Assembly (NCBI RefSeq): GCF_913053745.1
Contig: NZ_CAJXGF010000007.1
Location: forward strand, 1 to 58,183
Source of the DNA: an uncultured Nitratireductor sp.
GTDB lineage: Bacteria > Pseudomonadota > Alphaproteobacteria > Rhizobiales > Rhizobiaceae
DNA length: 58,183 nucleotides
Direction of reading: 5' to 3'
Shown in pieces: positions 9,494 to 18,729 of this stretch (position 1 is its first letter; every line of letters begins with the position of its first letter). The position numbers and the translations under genes are program-made. The notes under the pieces are model-generated. The model was not told the DNA's origin. It worked only from the letters and a program-made list of their open reading frames with translations, and did no database searches.

Positions 9494-11513
9494 ATTTCAG
9501 CATTTGCCGAATATTAGAGAGATGCGCCTTACCACGCTCTTTGCGTTCTTCCGGATCAGCCTGTGTTTTTTCAGACATCCAAATCAGATCATCTGATGGT
9601 AACTCACGAAGAAAACGGCTTTCCTCACACTCCATCTTCTCACCATAACGCTTACGCGTATTAGCCATCGTCATGACCAGACTGCGTTGGGCTCGGGTAA
9701 TACCGACATAGGTCAGGCGACGTTCTTCTTCGATGGTGCCTTCTTCGATACTGGTACGGTGAGGCAGGATTTCTTCTTCCATGCCAATCATGAAGACATG
9801 TGGAAACTCCAGACCTTTTGCGGCATGTAAGGTCATCAAATGCACGGCATCCGCTTGGTTTTCGTCTTCCTGACGATCCAGAATGTCCATCAATGTCAGT
9901 CTGGCTGCAATATCGCCAATACTTTTCTCTTCGGTATCATTTTCGATGATACGTTCAATCCAGCTCAACAGCTCGAGCACGTTGTCCATGCGCCGCTCTG
10001 CTTTATTCGGATCGCCACTGGTTTCTTCCAGCCAACCACGATATTCGATTTCTTCGACCATATCGCGGATCGCACTCATTAAGTCACCACGTTTAGCTCT
10101 ATCTGCAATATCAACCAACCAATTAGCAAAATGGGTCAGATTCAGAATCGCTTTTTCAGGCAATTTTTCAGCCAGGCCCATCTCAAAGCAGGCACCAAAC
10201 AAACTGGTTTTACGCTCAGTAGCATAATTTCCCAGAGCTTGTAGAGTGCTTGAACCTATACCACGGCGCGGCGTATTAATAACCCGAAGGAAGGCATTGT
10301 CATCATCCTGATTCGCCAGCAATCTCAGATAGGCCATGATGTCTTTCACTTCAATCCGTGAGAAAAACGATGTACCCCCGGTTAAGAAGTAAGGCACATT
10401 ATGTTCACGTAATACGCGTTCAATCGGTCTGGACTGATGATTACTGCGATAGAGGATCGCATAATCTTTGAAACTCGCCTGATGTTTCAGCTTGTGATAA
10501 AGCAGCTCAGACACCACTTTTTCTGATTCATGATCATCATCTCGACAGCCGATCACCCGTATCGGATCACCCGCTCCCAGTGCACTCCATAATTGCTTTT
10601 CAAATACGTGAGGATTATTGCGTATCAGAGTATTAGCCACTCGTAGAATGCGGCTCATGGAACGGTAATTTTGTTCGAGTTTAATCAGTTTCAGACGAGG
10701 ATAGTCGGTCTGTAGTTGTGCCAGGTTTTCTGGTCGTGCACCTCGCCATGAATAGACAGACTGATCATCATCACCTACCACTGTCAGTGCTTCACGAATG
10801 CCGACCAGCTGCTTGACCAGCTCATACTGGCAGCCATTGGTATCCTGATATTCATCCACTAACAAGTAGTGAATACGCGCTTGCCACTTTTTTAATACTT
10901 CAGGATTTTCACGAAACAACACCACTGGTTTGAGGATCAAATCATCAAAATCAACAGCGTTATAGGCTTGTAACGCAGCGGTATAAAGTGGATACACTTT
11001 CGCTGCGGCCATTTGCGTACCTGCTTCAGCAATTTGCATGGCCTTGTCAGGCAGAATCAGCTGATTCTTCCACTCTGAAATTTGCCACTGCACCTGTTCA
11101 GCATGCTCACTATCTGCAGCAAAATCACGTCCCATCAGATCACGTAATACCGCCAGACTGTCTTGAGCATCAAAAATAGAAAAACCACTGCGATATCCGA
11201 GTGATTTATATTCACGGCGTAGAATATTCAAACCAAGTGTGTGGAAAGTTGAGACCATCAAACCACGTGCTGCCGCCGAGTTTTGACGGCTGGCCATCAA
11301 TTCAGACACACGTGTTTTCATCTCACGCGCCGCTTTATTGGTGAAAGTGACTGCAGCAATATTTTTGGCTGGAATACCACACTGCTCAATCAGATAGGCA
11401 ATCTTTCGGGTTATTACCCGCGTCTTACCACTACCGGCACCAGCTAAAACTAAGAGGGGTCCATCTATATGACGCGCAGCTTCCTGCTGCTGCGAGTTAA
11501 GATCATTGAGCAT
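9492..11513 (-). CDS. rep: ATP-dependent DNA helicase Rep
   Basis: A 673-residue superfamily 1A 3'-5' helicase that helps replication forks pass protein roadblocks. All motifs are visible: Walker A AGAGSGKT (about 23-30), TFTNKAAREM, Walker B DEYQDTN (about 220), GDDDQSVYSWRGA, LEQNYRS, MTLHAAKGLEFPHVFMIG (about 560) and RRLTYVGITRAQ. The N-terminal MLNDLNSQQQEAA and the overall length favour Rep over UvrD or PcrA. Start ATG is at 11513. It lies 69 bases downstream of comM on the same strand, so shared transcription is possible. Confidence 0.94.
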   Translation of the reverse strand: MLNDLNSQQQEAARHIDGPLLVLAGAGSGKTRVITRKIAYLIEQCGIPAKNIAAVTFTNKAAREMKTRVSELMASRQNSAAARGLMVSTFHTLGLNILRREYKSLGYRSGFSIFDAQDSLAVLRDLMGRDFAADSEHAEQVQWQISEWKNQLILPDKAMQIAEAGTQMAAAKVYPLYTAALQAYNAVDFDDLILKPVVLFRENPEVLKKWQARIHYLLVDEYQDTNGCQYELVKQLVGIREALTVVGDDDQSVYSWRGARPENLAQLQTDYPRLKLIKLEQNYRSMSRILRVANTLIRNNPHVFEKQLWSALGAGDPIRVIGCRDDDHESEKVVSELLYHKLKHQASFKDYAILYRSNHQSRPIERVLREHNVPYFLTGGTSFFSRIEVKDIMAYLRLLANQDDDNAFLRVINTPRRGIGSSTLQALGNYATERKTSLFGACFEMGLAEKLPEKAILNLTHFANWLVDIADRAKRGDLMSAIRDMVEEIEYRGWLEETSGDPNKAERRMDNVLELLSWIERIIENDTEEKSIGDIAARLTLMDILDRQEDENQADAVHLMTLHAAKGLEFPHVFMIGMEEEILPHRTSIEEGTIEEERRLTYVGITRAQRSLVMTMANTRKRYGEKMECEESRFLRELPSDDLIWMSEKTQADPEERKERGKAHLSNIRQMLK

Positions 11514-11582
11514 TAACGCCTCTGAAAACTACATGATCAAACGAGTGTTTCCACTCAACAAATAAGGTAAAAAGCGGCAACA

Positions 11583-13085
11583 TTAGTGACCTACATCAAG
11601 CCGACGATAGCTAATGGCTTCGCTGAGATGTTCAGTTTGTATTTGACGACTTCCTGCAAGATCAGCAATCGTTCTCGCCACTTTTAGAATTCGATGGTAG
11701 GCCCGTGCTGATAGTCCAAGGCGAACAATCGCCTTTTCCACTAGCTGATAATCGTCTTCACTCAACAGACACACATCCTCAATTTCTTTTTGGTCTAACA
11801 AATTATTGGCTTTACGCTGTCGTTCGAGCTGTCTCTTGCGGGCTTTTTCTACTCGATGCCGCACCTGCTCAGAATATTCGGCTGTCGCATCGACATGTTG
11901 ATGTCTTAATAAGCTTTTATCTACCGCAGGCACGTCAACCAACATATCAATTCTGTCCAGCAATGGGCCGGAGACTTTAGCACGATAGCGACGAACTTGC
12001 TCTTCTGTGCACCGACAGCGAGACTCGCCCAGATAACCGCAAGGACAAGGATTCATGGCTGCCACCAGTTGAAAGCGGGCTGGAAACTCCGCCTGATGAG
12101 CTGCTCTCGACACCGAGATTTTGCCAGATTCTATTGGCTCGCGCAGCACTTCCAACACACGCCGGTCAAACTCAGGGAGTTCATCAAGAAAAAGTACGCC
12201 ATTATGCGCTAATGATATTTCTCCCGGTCTCGGATGACTGCCTCCCCCCACTAAAGCCACAGCAGATGCTGTGTGATGAGGTGAACGAAATGGACGCTGA
12301 CGCCAATGACCAGGATCAAAACCGTTAGAAGCAATAGAATGTATGGCTGCCGTTTCTACTGCTTCAGCTTCAGACATCGTGGTTAATATGCCAGGTAATC
12401 GGCTGGCAAGCATGGTTTTCCCTGTGCCAGGCGGTCCACAGAACAAAATACTGTGTGAGCCTGCTGCGGCAATCTCTAGTGCTCTTCTTGCATGAGACTG
12501 CCCTCGAATATCAATGAGATCTGGATAGTCTGCTGCATCAGATAAATCTGGCGAACTCGCCAGGTTAAGTCGTTGTTGTCCATGTAAATGCGCACATACG
12601 GCGAGCAAGTTATCTGCCCCAAAACTCTCACATTGTTCAATCAAGGCAGCTTCACCGGCATTGATTTCTGGCAGAATCAATGTACGTTTGGCTGCCGATG
12701 CGGCCAGTGCGGTTGGCAATACGCCACGCACAGAACGACATTCGCCAGCCAGCCCTAATTCACCAATAAATTCCTTATCAGCAATTGCTCGCAGCGGAAT
12801 CTGGTTTGATGCCGCTAAGATGCCTAATGCTATGGGTAAATCAAACCGTCCACCTTCCTTGGGTAAATCTGCAGGTGCCAGATTGATAGTGATACGTTGT
12901 TGAGGGAAGGTAAACTGGGAGTTCAATATGGCAGAACGCACTCTATCCTTGCTTTCTTTCACCGCTGTTTCTGGCATCCCGACAATCGACAAACTAGGCA
13001 AACCATTCGATAGGTGCACTTCAATTGTGACTTCTTGGGCATGTATGCCTGTCACCGCACGGCTGTAAACCTTTGCGATACTCAT
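11583..13085 (-). CDS. comM: YifB family Mg-chelatase-like AAA ATPase, ComM-type helicase
   Basis: A 500-residue protein with an N-terminal Lon-protease-like (ChlI) domain (about 1-170), then a Mg-chelatase AAA core with Walker A CGPPGTGKTMLASRL (about 215), Walker B VLFLDELPEF (about 295), and a C-terminal Mg-chelatase subunit. The insert NPCPCGYLGESRCRC supplies four cysteines typical of the family. ComM homologues promote branch migration during natural transformation in gammaproteobacteria. The promoter is expected in the 171-base divergent gap with the DUF481 gene, where no clear hexamers were found. Confidence 0.93.
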   Translation of the reverse strand: MSIAKVYSRAVTGIHAQEVTIEVHLSNGLPSLSIVGMPETAVKESKDRVRSAILNSQFTFPQQRITINLAPADLPKEGGRFDLPIALGILAASNQIPLRAIADKEFIGELGLAGECRSVRGVLPTALAASAAKRTLILPEINAGEAALIEQCESFGADNLLAVCAHLHGQQRLNLASSPDLSDAADYPDLIDIRGQSHARRALEIAAAGSHSILFCGPPGTGKTMLASRLPGILTTMSEAEAVETAAIHSIASNGFDPGHWRQRPFRSPHHTASAVALVGGGSHPRPGEISLAHNGVLFLDELPEFDRRVLEVLREPIESGKISVSRAAHQAEFPARFQLVAAMNPCPCGYLGESRCRCTEEQVRRYRAKVSGPLLDRIDMLVDVPAVDKSLLRHQHVDATAEYSEQVRHRVEKARKRQLERQRKANNLLDQKEIEDVCLLSEDDYQLVEKAIVRLGLSARAYHRILKVARTIADLAGSRQIQTEHLSEAISYRRLDVGH

Positions 13086-13256
13086 ACTCCATCCTTGGTT
13101 GAGTGTAAAAAAGAAATATTAGCCTAACTTTTTTTGAGATGCCGTGAAACTTGTCGAATAAATAAAGGACAAAAAAGCGTTGCGTTTTTACGAGCGAGGT
13201 TGCTTGTGTTAGTTTAGTAGCGCGCAACTCATCTAATACAAATCTCCGGAGTTTAT

Positions 13257-14420
13257 ATGTACAAGCCTAGCTTGAGGACTATTTTTTTATTAATTTCAAG
13301 CACATTGACCAATATCGCAGTAGCTGACCAAGTCGTTCTTGATGATGGCAGTATGCTCAAAGGGACAGTAAAACAAGTCGCAAATGGTCAATTAATCATG
13401 GACACAGCCTTCGCTAATGAAGTCACGATTGATTATGCTCGCGTCAGCCAAATCACTACTGATAAAAAATATCTGATTGAGTTAGACAGCCGCGACAGAA
13501 TAGTCGGCCAACTATCTGTTGATAATAACGGCCAAGCGCAACTGACTAATACAGCATTCGGTAATGTGGATATTAACCCAAAAAATATCAAAAACGTTTG
13601 GGCTACTGATGCCACAAAACCTCAAATTCTTGCTGTACAACAAGAATATCAAGACGAAATCGAAACCATTAAAGCTGACAAAGAAAAAGAAGTTGAAGAC
13701 ATAAAAACGTCTTATGAAACAGCGATTAACGCGCTACGTGAAGAACGAAATCGTCTGCGTGATCCATGGAGCGGCAGCATTGCAATGGGTGTCACGGGTG
13801 CATCAGGTAATACAAATCGATTTGGCGCGCATGGTCGTGGTGAGCTGAACCGTGAAACAGATGCCGAACGCATGAATCTCTACATGGAAATTAACTTCCA
13901 GAAAGAAGATGGCGAACAAACCGCCAACCAAAAGCTGGCCGGTCTATCTTTAGAACGTGATATCAGCGAAATGTGGTTTGCTCGTGGTTCAGCCGACTTT
14001 GAAATTGATGAGTTTGAAGAATTAGACTTACGAGCCATTGCCGCAGCGAGTTTAGGTCGATTTTTCATTCGTGAAGATGATCTCAAATTCAAAGGCTTCG
14101 CCGGTCTGGGTTATCGCTTTGAAAGCTACAGCGATGGCACAAAAGATAAAGACCCAACAGGTGTATTAGGCTATGACGTCAAATACAAAATGAACAGTAA
14201 ACTCAGTTTATTTCATGATCTGACCTACTACCCATCATTCAGCAGCCCTGGCACCAACTATCTGATTGTCACCAATTTTGGTGGAGAAATGCCTATTACT
14301 GAAAAAGAAGACTGGAAGTTACGTGCTAGCTTGCGTAGCAAATATAACAGTCAACCTGCTGAAGACGCTGAGACAACTGATACCACGTATCAAATGAACT
14401 TAGTCTATGATTGGGAATAA
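13257..14420 (+). CDS. DUF481 outer-membrane protein with coiled-coil linker
   Basis: A 387-residue exported protein. A signal peptide (about 1-23, ending NIAVA) is followed by a beta-rich region (about 24-120) that looks like two copies of a small module (LDDGSMLKGTVKQV and LDSRDRIVGQLSVD are similar). Next comes a charged heptad-rich coiled coil (about 128-168), then a C-terminal DUF481 beta barrel with alternating aromatic strands that ends in Trp-Glu. DUF481 proteins (YdiY in E. coli) are outer-membrane proteins, some acid-induced, of unknown role. Start ATG has CCGGAG 7 bases upstream. Monocistronic, closed by a terminator. Confidence 0.8.
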   Translation: MYKPSLRTIFLLISSTLTNIAVADQVVLDDGSMLKGTVKQVANGQLIMDTAFANEVTIDYARVSQITTDKKYLIELDSRDRIVGQLSVDNNGQAQLTNTAFGNVDINPKNIKNVWATDATKPQILAVQQEYQDEIETIKADKEKEVEDIKTSYETAINALREERNRLRDPWSGSIAMGVTGASGNTNRFGAHGRGELNRETDAERMNLYMEINFQKEDGEQTANQKLAGLSLERDISEMWFARGSADFEIDEFEELDLRAIAAASLGRFFIREDDLKFKGFAGLGYRFESYSDGTKDKDPTGVLGYDVKYKMNSKLSLFHDLTYYPSFSSPGTNYLIVTNFGGEMPITEKEDWKLRASLRSKYNSQPAEDAETTDTTYQMNLVYDWE

Positions 14421-14440
14421 AGCTCTCTCTTAAAGACATA

Positions 14441-14467
14441 AAAAAAGGCGCTTGAAGCGCCTTTTTT
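14441..14467 (+). terminator. Terminator after the DUF481 gene
   Basis: A GGCGCT/AGCGCC stem flanked by A6 and T6. It may also serve ppnP, which converges from the right. Confidence 0.88.
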
Positions 14468-14488
14468 ATTGCTGATAGAAAAATAAAA

Positions 14489-14803
14489 TTAATCTAAGTA
14501 AGTACAGCAGTAATCCACTAACTCTAAAATCTGGATATCGAATGATGAGTTAGCAGGCACATTGAAAGACTCGCCAGCTGTCACATCAATCCACTCTGCA
14601 TCTCCTTTCAATCGATAGCTGAGTTTACCTGCCAGAATTTCCATCAATTCGGCTTTTTCAGTACCAAAGGTAAACTCGCCAGGCATCATAATGCCTAATG
14701 TTTTGTAGCTGCCATCAGCAAATGTCACTTTACGGCTGGTCACATTACCATCGAAATAAACGTTTGCTTCACGTGTGACCGTGACATTAGTAAATTCAGA
14801 CAT
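14489..14803 (-). CDS. ppnP: Pyrimidine/purine nucleoside phosphorylase PpnP
   Basis: A 104-residue single-domain cupin (YaiE/DUF1255 family) that phosphorolyses several nucleosides to base and ribose-1-phosphate. Family segments include SRKVTFADGSYKTLGIMMPGE (split as SRKVTFADG and SYKTLGIMMPGE, about 23-43), FGTEKAELMEI and the C-terminal DYCCTYLD. The start lies ten bases downstream of the ubiK stop, so the two genes are probably one operon on the minus strand. Confidence 0.92.
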   Translation of the reverse strand: MSEFTNVTVTREANVYFDGNVTSRKVTFADGSYKTLGIMMPGEFTFGTEKAELMEILAGKLSYRLKGDAEWIDVTAGESFNVPANSSFDIQILELVDYCCTYLD

Positions 14804-14813
14804 AGTGTTTCTC

Positions 14814-15062
14814 TTATTTAGGTGGGTTTTCTAACTCGGCGACACGTCGTTCCAGTGCCTCCAACTTTTCACGGGTACGCAGCAATACTTGCGCCTGTAC
14901 ATCAAACTCTTCACGCGTGACTAAATCCAGCTTGGTGAATGTCGCGGTGAGGGCTGAACGAATGTTCTTTTCAGCATCTTCCTGCATTTGCACTAAACCC
15001 GGTGGTAATGCTTTGCTGATGCTTTGTACGACTTCTTCAATTTTCTTAGTATCAATCATCAT
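14814..15062 (-). CDS. ubiK: Ubiquinone biosynthesis accessory factor UbiK (BMFP family)
   Basis: An 82-residue helical protein, the YqiC/BMFP family, whose members assist aerobic ubiquinone biosynthesis together with UbiJ. The N-terminal amphipathic helix (VVQSISKALPPGLVQMQED) and the C-terminal trimeric coiled coil with RTREKLEALERRVAELE are typical. Start could be at 15062 or the next codon, 15059 (MIDTK). It sits between the DUF853 ATPase gene and ppnP on the same strand. Confidence 0.88.
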   Translation of the reverse strand: MMIDTKKIEEVVQSISKALPPGLVQMQEDAEKNIRSALTATFTKLDLVTREEFDVQAQVLLRTREKLEALERRVAELENPPK

Positions 15063-15118
15063 CTTTCCCCTTATATCTTCATGACTATTCTACGGCATTT
15101 AAAAACAGACTCAATTTG

Positions 15119-15622
15119 TTATTTCTTGCCTAATAAGGAACCCAGAATACCTCTGACAATTCGACGACCTAATTGACTGCCAATTGCACGCATCGTACTT
15201 TTTGCAAAGGCTTCCAGCACGGTTTCACGCCTTCTCTTAATTGTTTTGGGTTCGTCTTCAGGCTGATTCTTTTCAGCCTCCTGGGCTTTTAATGCACGCT
15301 CTGCCAGCACTTCATAGGCTGACTCTCTATCCAGCGTCTTGTCATAAACACCGGCCACTAAAGACGTGCTCAGCAGACTCTGTCTTTGCTGCTCAGTAAT
15401 GGGACCAATCTGACTCTGTGGCGGTTTGATAAGCGTTTGCTGCACCACCTGCGGGCGACCTTTATCATCCAGTGTGGAGATCAGGGCTTCGCCCACACCT
15501 AAACTCGTCAGCTTTTCGCGGGTATCAAATTCTGGGTTATCACGGAACGTTTCAGCAGCTGCTTTTAACGCTTTTTGGTCTTTTACGGTGTATGCACGTA
15601 AAGCATGTTGAATGCGGTTGCC
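15119..15622 (-). pseudogene. HerA-like DUF853 ATPase, C-terminal fragment cut at join 1
   Basis: The last 167 residues of a YjgR/DUF853-family ATPase (HerA-like), starting at GNRIQHALRAYTVKDQKALK and running through GVGEALISTLDDKGRPQVV to the natural end LLGKK. Full-length members are about 500 residues, so the N-terminal two thirds with the Walker motifs are missing. Upstream of 15622 the frame runs on for about 200 bases, but the translation is Arg/Gly-rich nonsense antisense-frame reading of phaC, not this family. The gene is probably intact in the source genome, and the cut comes from the join. Confidence 0.85.
15602..15622. other. Join 1: 21 bases shared by two unrelated truncated genes
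   Basis: On the minus strand these 21 bases read GNRIQHA in the frame of the DUF853 gene and, shifted, (M)ATAFNML in the frame of phaC. Both peptides are at the correct place in their families. Left of the block only DUF853 continues sensibly; right of it only phaC does. The last in-family phaC residues before the break are TRMATAFNML; family members continue with Arg where this sequence gives Tyr. AT-rich sequence changes to GC-rich sequence at the same point. This fits an assembly or cloning chimera. Confidence 0.85.
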
Positions 15623-16860
15623 ATGCGTGTAGCGTCCAAGTATCCACGCTCGCGCATCGCTTCGTCCAACGCCTGGATCTGATCCTCGTCGACGAACACT
15701 TTGAGATCGCCGGCATAGGTGAAGTCCACCTGGGTTGTGAGAAAGGTCGCCGAAGCGACGCGCTCGTCCTCGTCGGCCGCCATCAACGCCAGACCTGCTG
15801 CGAGCAAGGTGCCGCCAACGCAATAACCCATGGCATTGACGTGTTTTTCACCGGTTGCCTCTTGGATCGTGTCGAGAGCGAAGCGGATGCCCTCATCCAC
15901 ATAATCCGCCCAGTCGAGGCGCGCATGGCGCTCATCCGGATTGACCCAGGAAATGACGAAGACGGTGTGTCCCTGTTCCACCGCCCACCGGATGAACGAG
16001 CGCTTCGGATTGAGGTCGAGAATGTAGAACTTGTTGATCCAGGGGGGCACGACCAGGAGCGGGCGCTTTAGAACCTTCTTGGTGGCAGGTTCATACTGCA
16101 GGATTTCCACGAGCTGATTGCGCGCGATGACCTTTCCGGGCGTGGTGGCGATGTTCTCACCCACCTTGAACTTGGAGCTGTCCGACTGGCGCAATTTCAG
16201 ATCGCCCTTGCCGGCAGCGATATCCTCGGCAAGCATGCGCATGCCTCGGACCAGATTTTCGCCATCGCTGGCCATCGTTTCCCGATAGAGTTCGGGATTG
16301 GTGAGCAGAAAATTCGACGGTGATAGCGCTTGGCTCATCTGCTCGACGTAGAACCGCGCCTTGTGACGCGTGACGTCGTCAAGATCGTCTGCGCCATCGA
16401 CGAGGTCTACTGCCCAGCGCGAGGTGACGAGATAGGCCTGTTTCAAGAAACTGAAAAAGGCGTTGCGGCCCCATTCAGGATCTTGGAAGCGCCTATCATT
16501 CTCGGATGCCGATGCATAGTCGACGACGGTGTCTTCGCTCATGCGGCGGATGGCATTGGCCCAAATGCCCATGAACTCGGCAAAGAGCCTGGTCTGCGCT
16601 TCCAATGCGCGGGTGGGATCGCTGAGCCAGTATTCGCTCACACGGGAGAACGTTCTGATCATGTCGGCGAGTGGCGCCGCGGAGATGTCGCTCGATTCGC
16701 TCTTCTCCCGCGCTTCTGTCCACGAGGCGGCCGCTTTGCCAAGTTCCTCCAACGCTCGCGCAAGATTTTGCGCGAGACGATCAGGGTCTTTTGCGAAATA
16801 CTGGTTTATCGTTGTATCTGTGTGATCTTTTGCGCCATTGGTCTTCTTGTCTTGAGCCAT
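15602..16860 (-). pseudogene. phaC: Class I poly(3-hydroxyalkanoate) synthase, N-terminal fragment cut at join 1
   Basis: The first about 420 residues of PhaC, which polymerises (R)-3-hydroxyacyl-CoA into storage polyester. Visible are the class I N-terminal domain, the PPWINKFYILDL segment, FVISWVNPDERHA, and the lipase-like box GYCVGG with the catalytic cysteine. Class I enzymes are around 590 residues; the C-terminal part with the catalytic Asp and His is missing because the sequence switches to another genome at 15602. I chose ATG 16860 (MAQDKKTNG); an in-frame ATG at 16911 would add 17 residues. It is divergent from the lipoprotein and aminotransferase genes. Confidence 0.88.
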
Positions 16861-16972
16861 GATCTGCGCCCGAAACCTGGATACGCCTTTTAAGCGGCGC
16901 GGAGTTAACATAATCTCACGGGAGGCTCCCCGCGACCATCATGCATGGTAGTGGCTCGAATCGGAAGAGAAT

Positions 16973-17383
16973 ATGAAAATCAGATCTCAAGGCAGATTTT
17001 TTCGCGCTACCGGATTGATCGTGCCAACGGCGGTGCTTTTGCTGACCCTCGCGGGTTGCGTCAGCGCCAGCCTGGAAGACGCCGCACCTTCCGCTGCTGT
17101 CAGCACACCGACATCGCGGCCCGCGCCTGTGTCTGAGGTCGCCAATGCGCCCGGGGTGCGCAACACGGGCGCATATCCGGATCTCAACATACCGCCGGAA
17201 TCGGCGGCAATCCCGATCGATGCGACTGAAAAGGATACGCTGACGCGTGATCTGTCAGCCGCTCGGGAGCGTTTGGCGGGAAGCGTGCCGTCCAGCAACG
17301 CAGACGCTGAGGCGCTTCGGTTGCGTCGCCTTGCGAAAACGCATGCATCGCGGCAGCTCGAAGAAATCGAAAAGTCTGAATAA
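16973..17383 (+). CDS. Putative lipoprotein, unknown function
   Basis: A 136-residue protein with a lipoprotein signal: basic start MKIRSQGRFFR, a hydrophobic stretch, and lipobox LAGC (cysteine at about residue 28). The mature part is Ala/Pro/Ser-rich and low in complexity, followed by a helical charged tail rich in Arg, Glu and Ala. No known domain is recognised. It lies divergent from phaC and 88 bases before the aminotransferase gene. Similar short lipoproteins occur next to this aminotransferase in rhizobial genomes, as far as I recall. Confidence 0.65.
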   Translation: MKIRSQGRFFRATGLIVPTAVLLLTLAGCVSASLEDAAPSAAVSTPTSRPAPVSEVANAPGVRNTGAYPDLNIPPESAAIPIDATEKDTLTRDLSAARERLAGSVPSSNADAEALRLRRLAKTHASRQLEEIEKSE

Positions 17384-17471
17384 GGCGAGCCGGCATCCCC
17401 TCGACCGGCTGTGGGATTGGGTATATGAGGACCGGGCGCGGGTTCCGCGCAACCCGCATTGAGGTACGACG

Positions 17472-18689
17472 ATGGAAGAATTCCATAAGATCCGCCGGCT
17501 TCCGCCTTATGTGTTCGAACAGGTCAACCGCCTGAAGGCGAGCGCGCGTTCGCGTGGTGCCGACATTGTCGATCTGGGCATGGGCAATCCCGACCTGCCA
17601 ACACCGCAGGCCATCGTCGACAAACTGTGTGATGTCGTGCGTGATCCCCGCACGCACCGCTATTCCTCGTCACGCGGCATTCCGGGCCTGCGCCGGGCAC
17701 AGGCCGCCTATTACGAACGCCGCTTCGGGGTGAAGCTCGATCCCGAGACGCAGGTGGTCGCGACGCTGGGTTCCAAGGAAGGTTTCGCCAACATGGCCCA
17801 GGCGATCACGGCGCCGGGCGACGTTGTTTTGTGTCCGAACCCGACATATCCGATCCATGCCTTCGGCTTCATCATGTCAGGTGGCGTGGTGCGCGCTATT
17901 CCCGCAGAGCCGGACGCGCATTTCATCCCCGCACTGGAGCGCGCGGTGCGCTATTCGACGCCGAAGCCGCTGGCGTTGATCCTGAATTATCCCTCGAACC
18001 CGACGGCCTGTATGGCCTCGCTCGATTTCTACAGGGATGTTGTGGCGTTCGCCCGCAAGAACGATCTCATCATCCTGTCGGATCTTGCGTATTCGGAGAT
18101 TTATTTCGACGGCAATCCGCCGCCCTCGGTTCTGGAAGTGCCCGGCGCGATGGATGTGACGGTGGAGTTCACCTCCATGTCGAAGACGTTTTCCATGCCC
18201 GGCTGGCGCATGGGGTTTGCGGTCGGCAACGAGCGCCTGATTGCCGCCTTGTCGCGGGTTAAGTCCTATCTGGATTATGGCGCGTTTACACCAATCCAGG
18301 TGGCGGCTGCGGCTGCACTGAACTCCGACGGTATGGAGATCGAAGAGGTGCGCGCAATCTATAAGCGCCGTCGCGACGTTTTGGTGGAATCCTTCGGTCG
18401 TGCGGGTTGGGACGTTCCACCTCCCCCGGCGACCATGTTCGCCTGGGTGCCTATCCCGCAGGCTTATAGCGATCTCGGGTCTTTGGAGTTTTCCAAACTG
18501 TTGGTCGAAAAGGCCGATGTGGCGGTTGCGCCTGGCATCGGTTTCGGTGAGTTCGGCGACCGGCATGTGCGCATCGCGCTTGTGGAGAACGAGCATCGGA
18601 TTCGTCAGGCTGCACGCAGCATCAAGCGCTTTCTTGCAACCGCACCGGAAAACACCGACAACGTCATTCCGCTCGGCGCCCGGCGCTGA
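17472..18689 (+). CDS. alaC: PLP-dependent aminotransferase, AlaC / LL-diaminopimelate aminotransferase-like
   Basis: A 405-residue fold-type I class I/II aminotransferase. Markers are DLGMGNPDLPTP (about 34-45), NYPSNPTA (about 172-179), the aspartate and tyrosine in SDLAYSEIYFD (about 203-213), and the PLP lysine K238 in TSMSKTFSMPGWR. In alphaproteobacteria this type is usually annotated as LL-diaminopimelate aminotransferase or alanine transaminase; sequence alone does not settle the substrate. It is followed 40 bases later by hom, which suggests linked aspartate-family amino acid metabolism. Start ATG follows GAGG. Confidence 0.88.
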   Translation: MEEFHKIRRLPPYVFEQVNRLKASARSRGADIVDLGMGNPDLPTPQAIVDKLCDVVRDPRTHRYSSSRGIPGLRRAQAAYYERRFGVKLDPETQVVATLGSKEGFANMAQAITAPGDVVLCPNPTYPIHAFGFIMSGGVVRAIPAEPDAHFIPALERAVRYSTPKPLALILNYPSNPTACMASLDFYRDVVAFARKNDLIILSDLAYSEIYFDGNPPPSVLEVPGAMDVTVEFTSMSKTFSMPGWRMGFAVGNERLIAALSRVKSYLDYGAFTPIQVAAAAALNSDGMEIEEVRAIYKRRRDVLVESFGRAGWDVPPPPATMFAWVPIPQAYSDLGSLEFSKLLVEKADVAVAPGIGFGEFGDRHVRIALVENEHRIRQAARSIKRFLATAPENTDNVIPLGARR

Positions 18690-18729
18690 GCCCAATTCAC
18701 TGAACTTTCGAGAAGGAGCACGCCGCATC

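Noticed and set aside
15119..15823. Open frame joining Arg/Gly-rich N-terminal sequence to a DUF853 C-terminus, as a novel fusion protein
   Set aside because: The N-terminal 67 residues are only an off-frame reading of phaC; the frame crosses join 1.
15119..17400. Possible horizontal transfer or genomic island boundary at 15.6 kb
   Set aside because: No integrase, tRNA, direct repeats or mobile genes; both genes are cut mid-sequence at a shared 21-base word, which fits an assembly join better.
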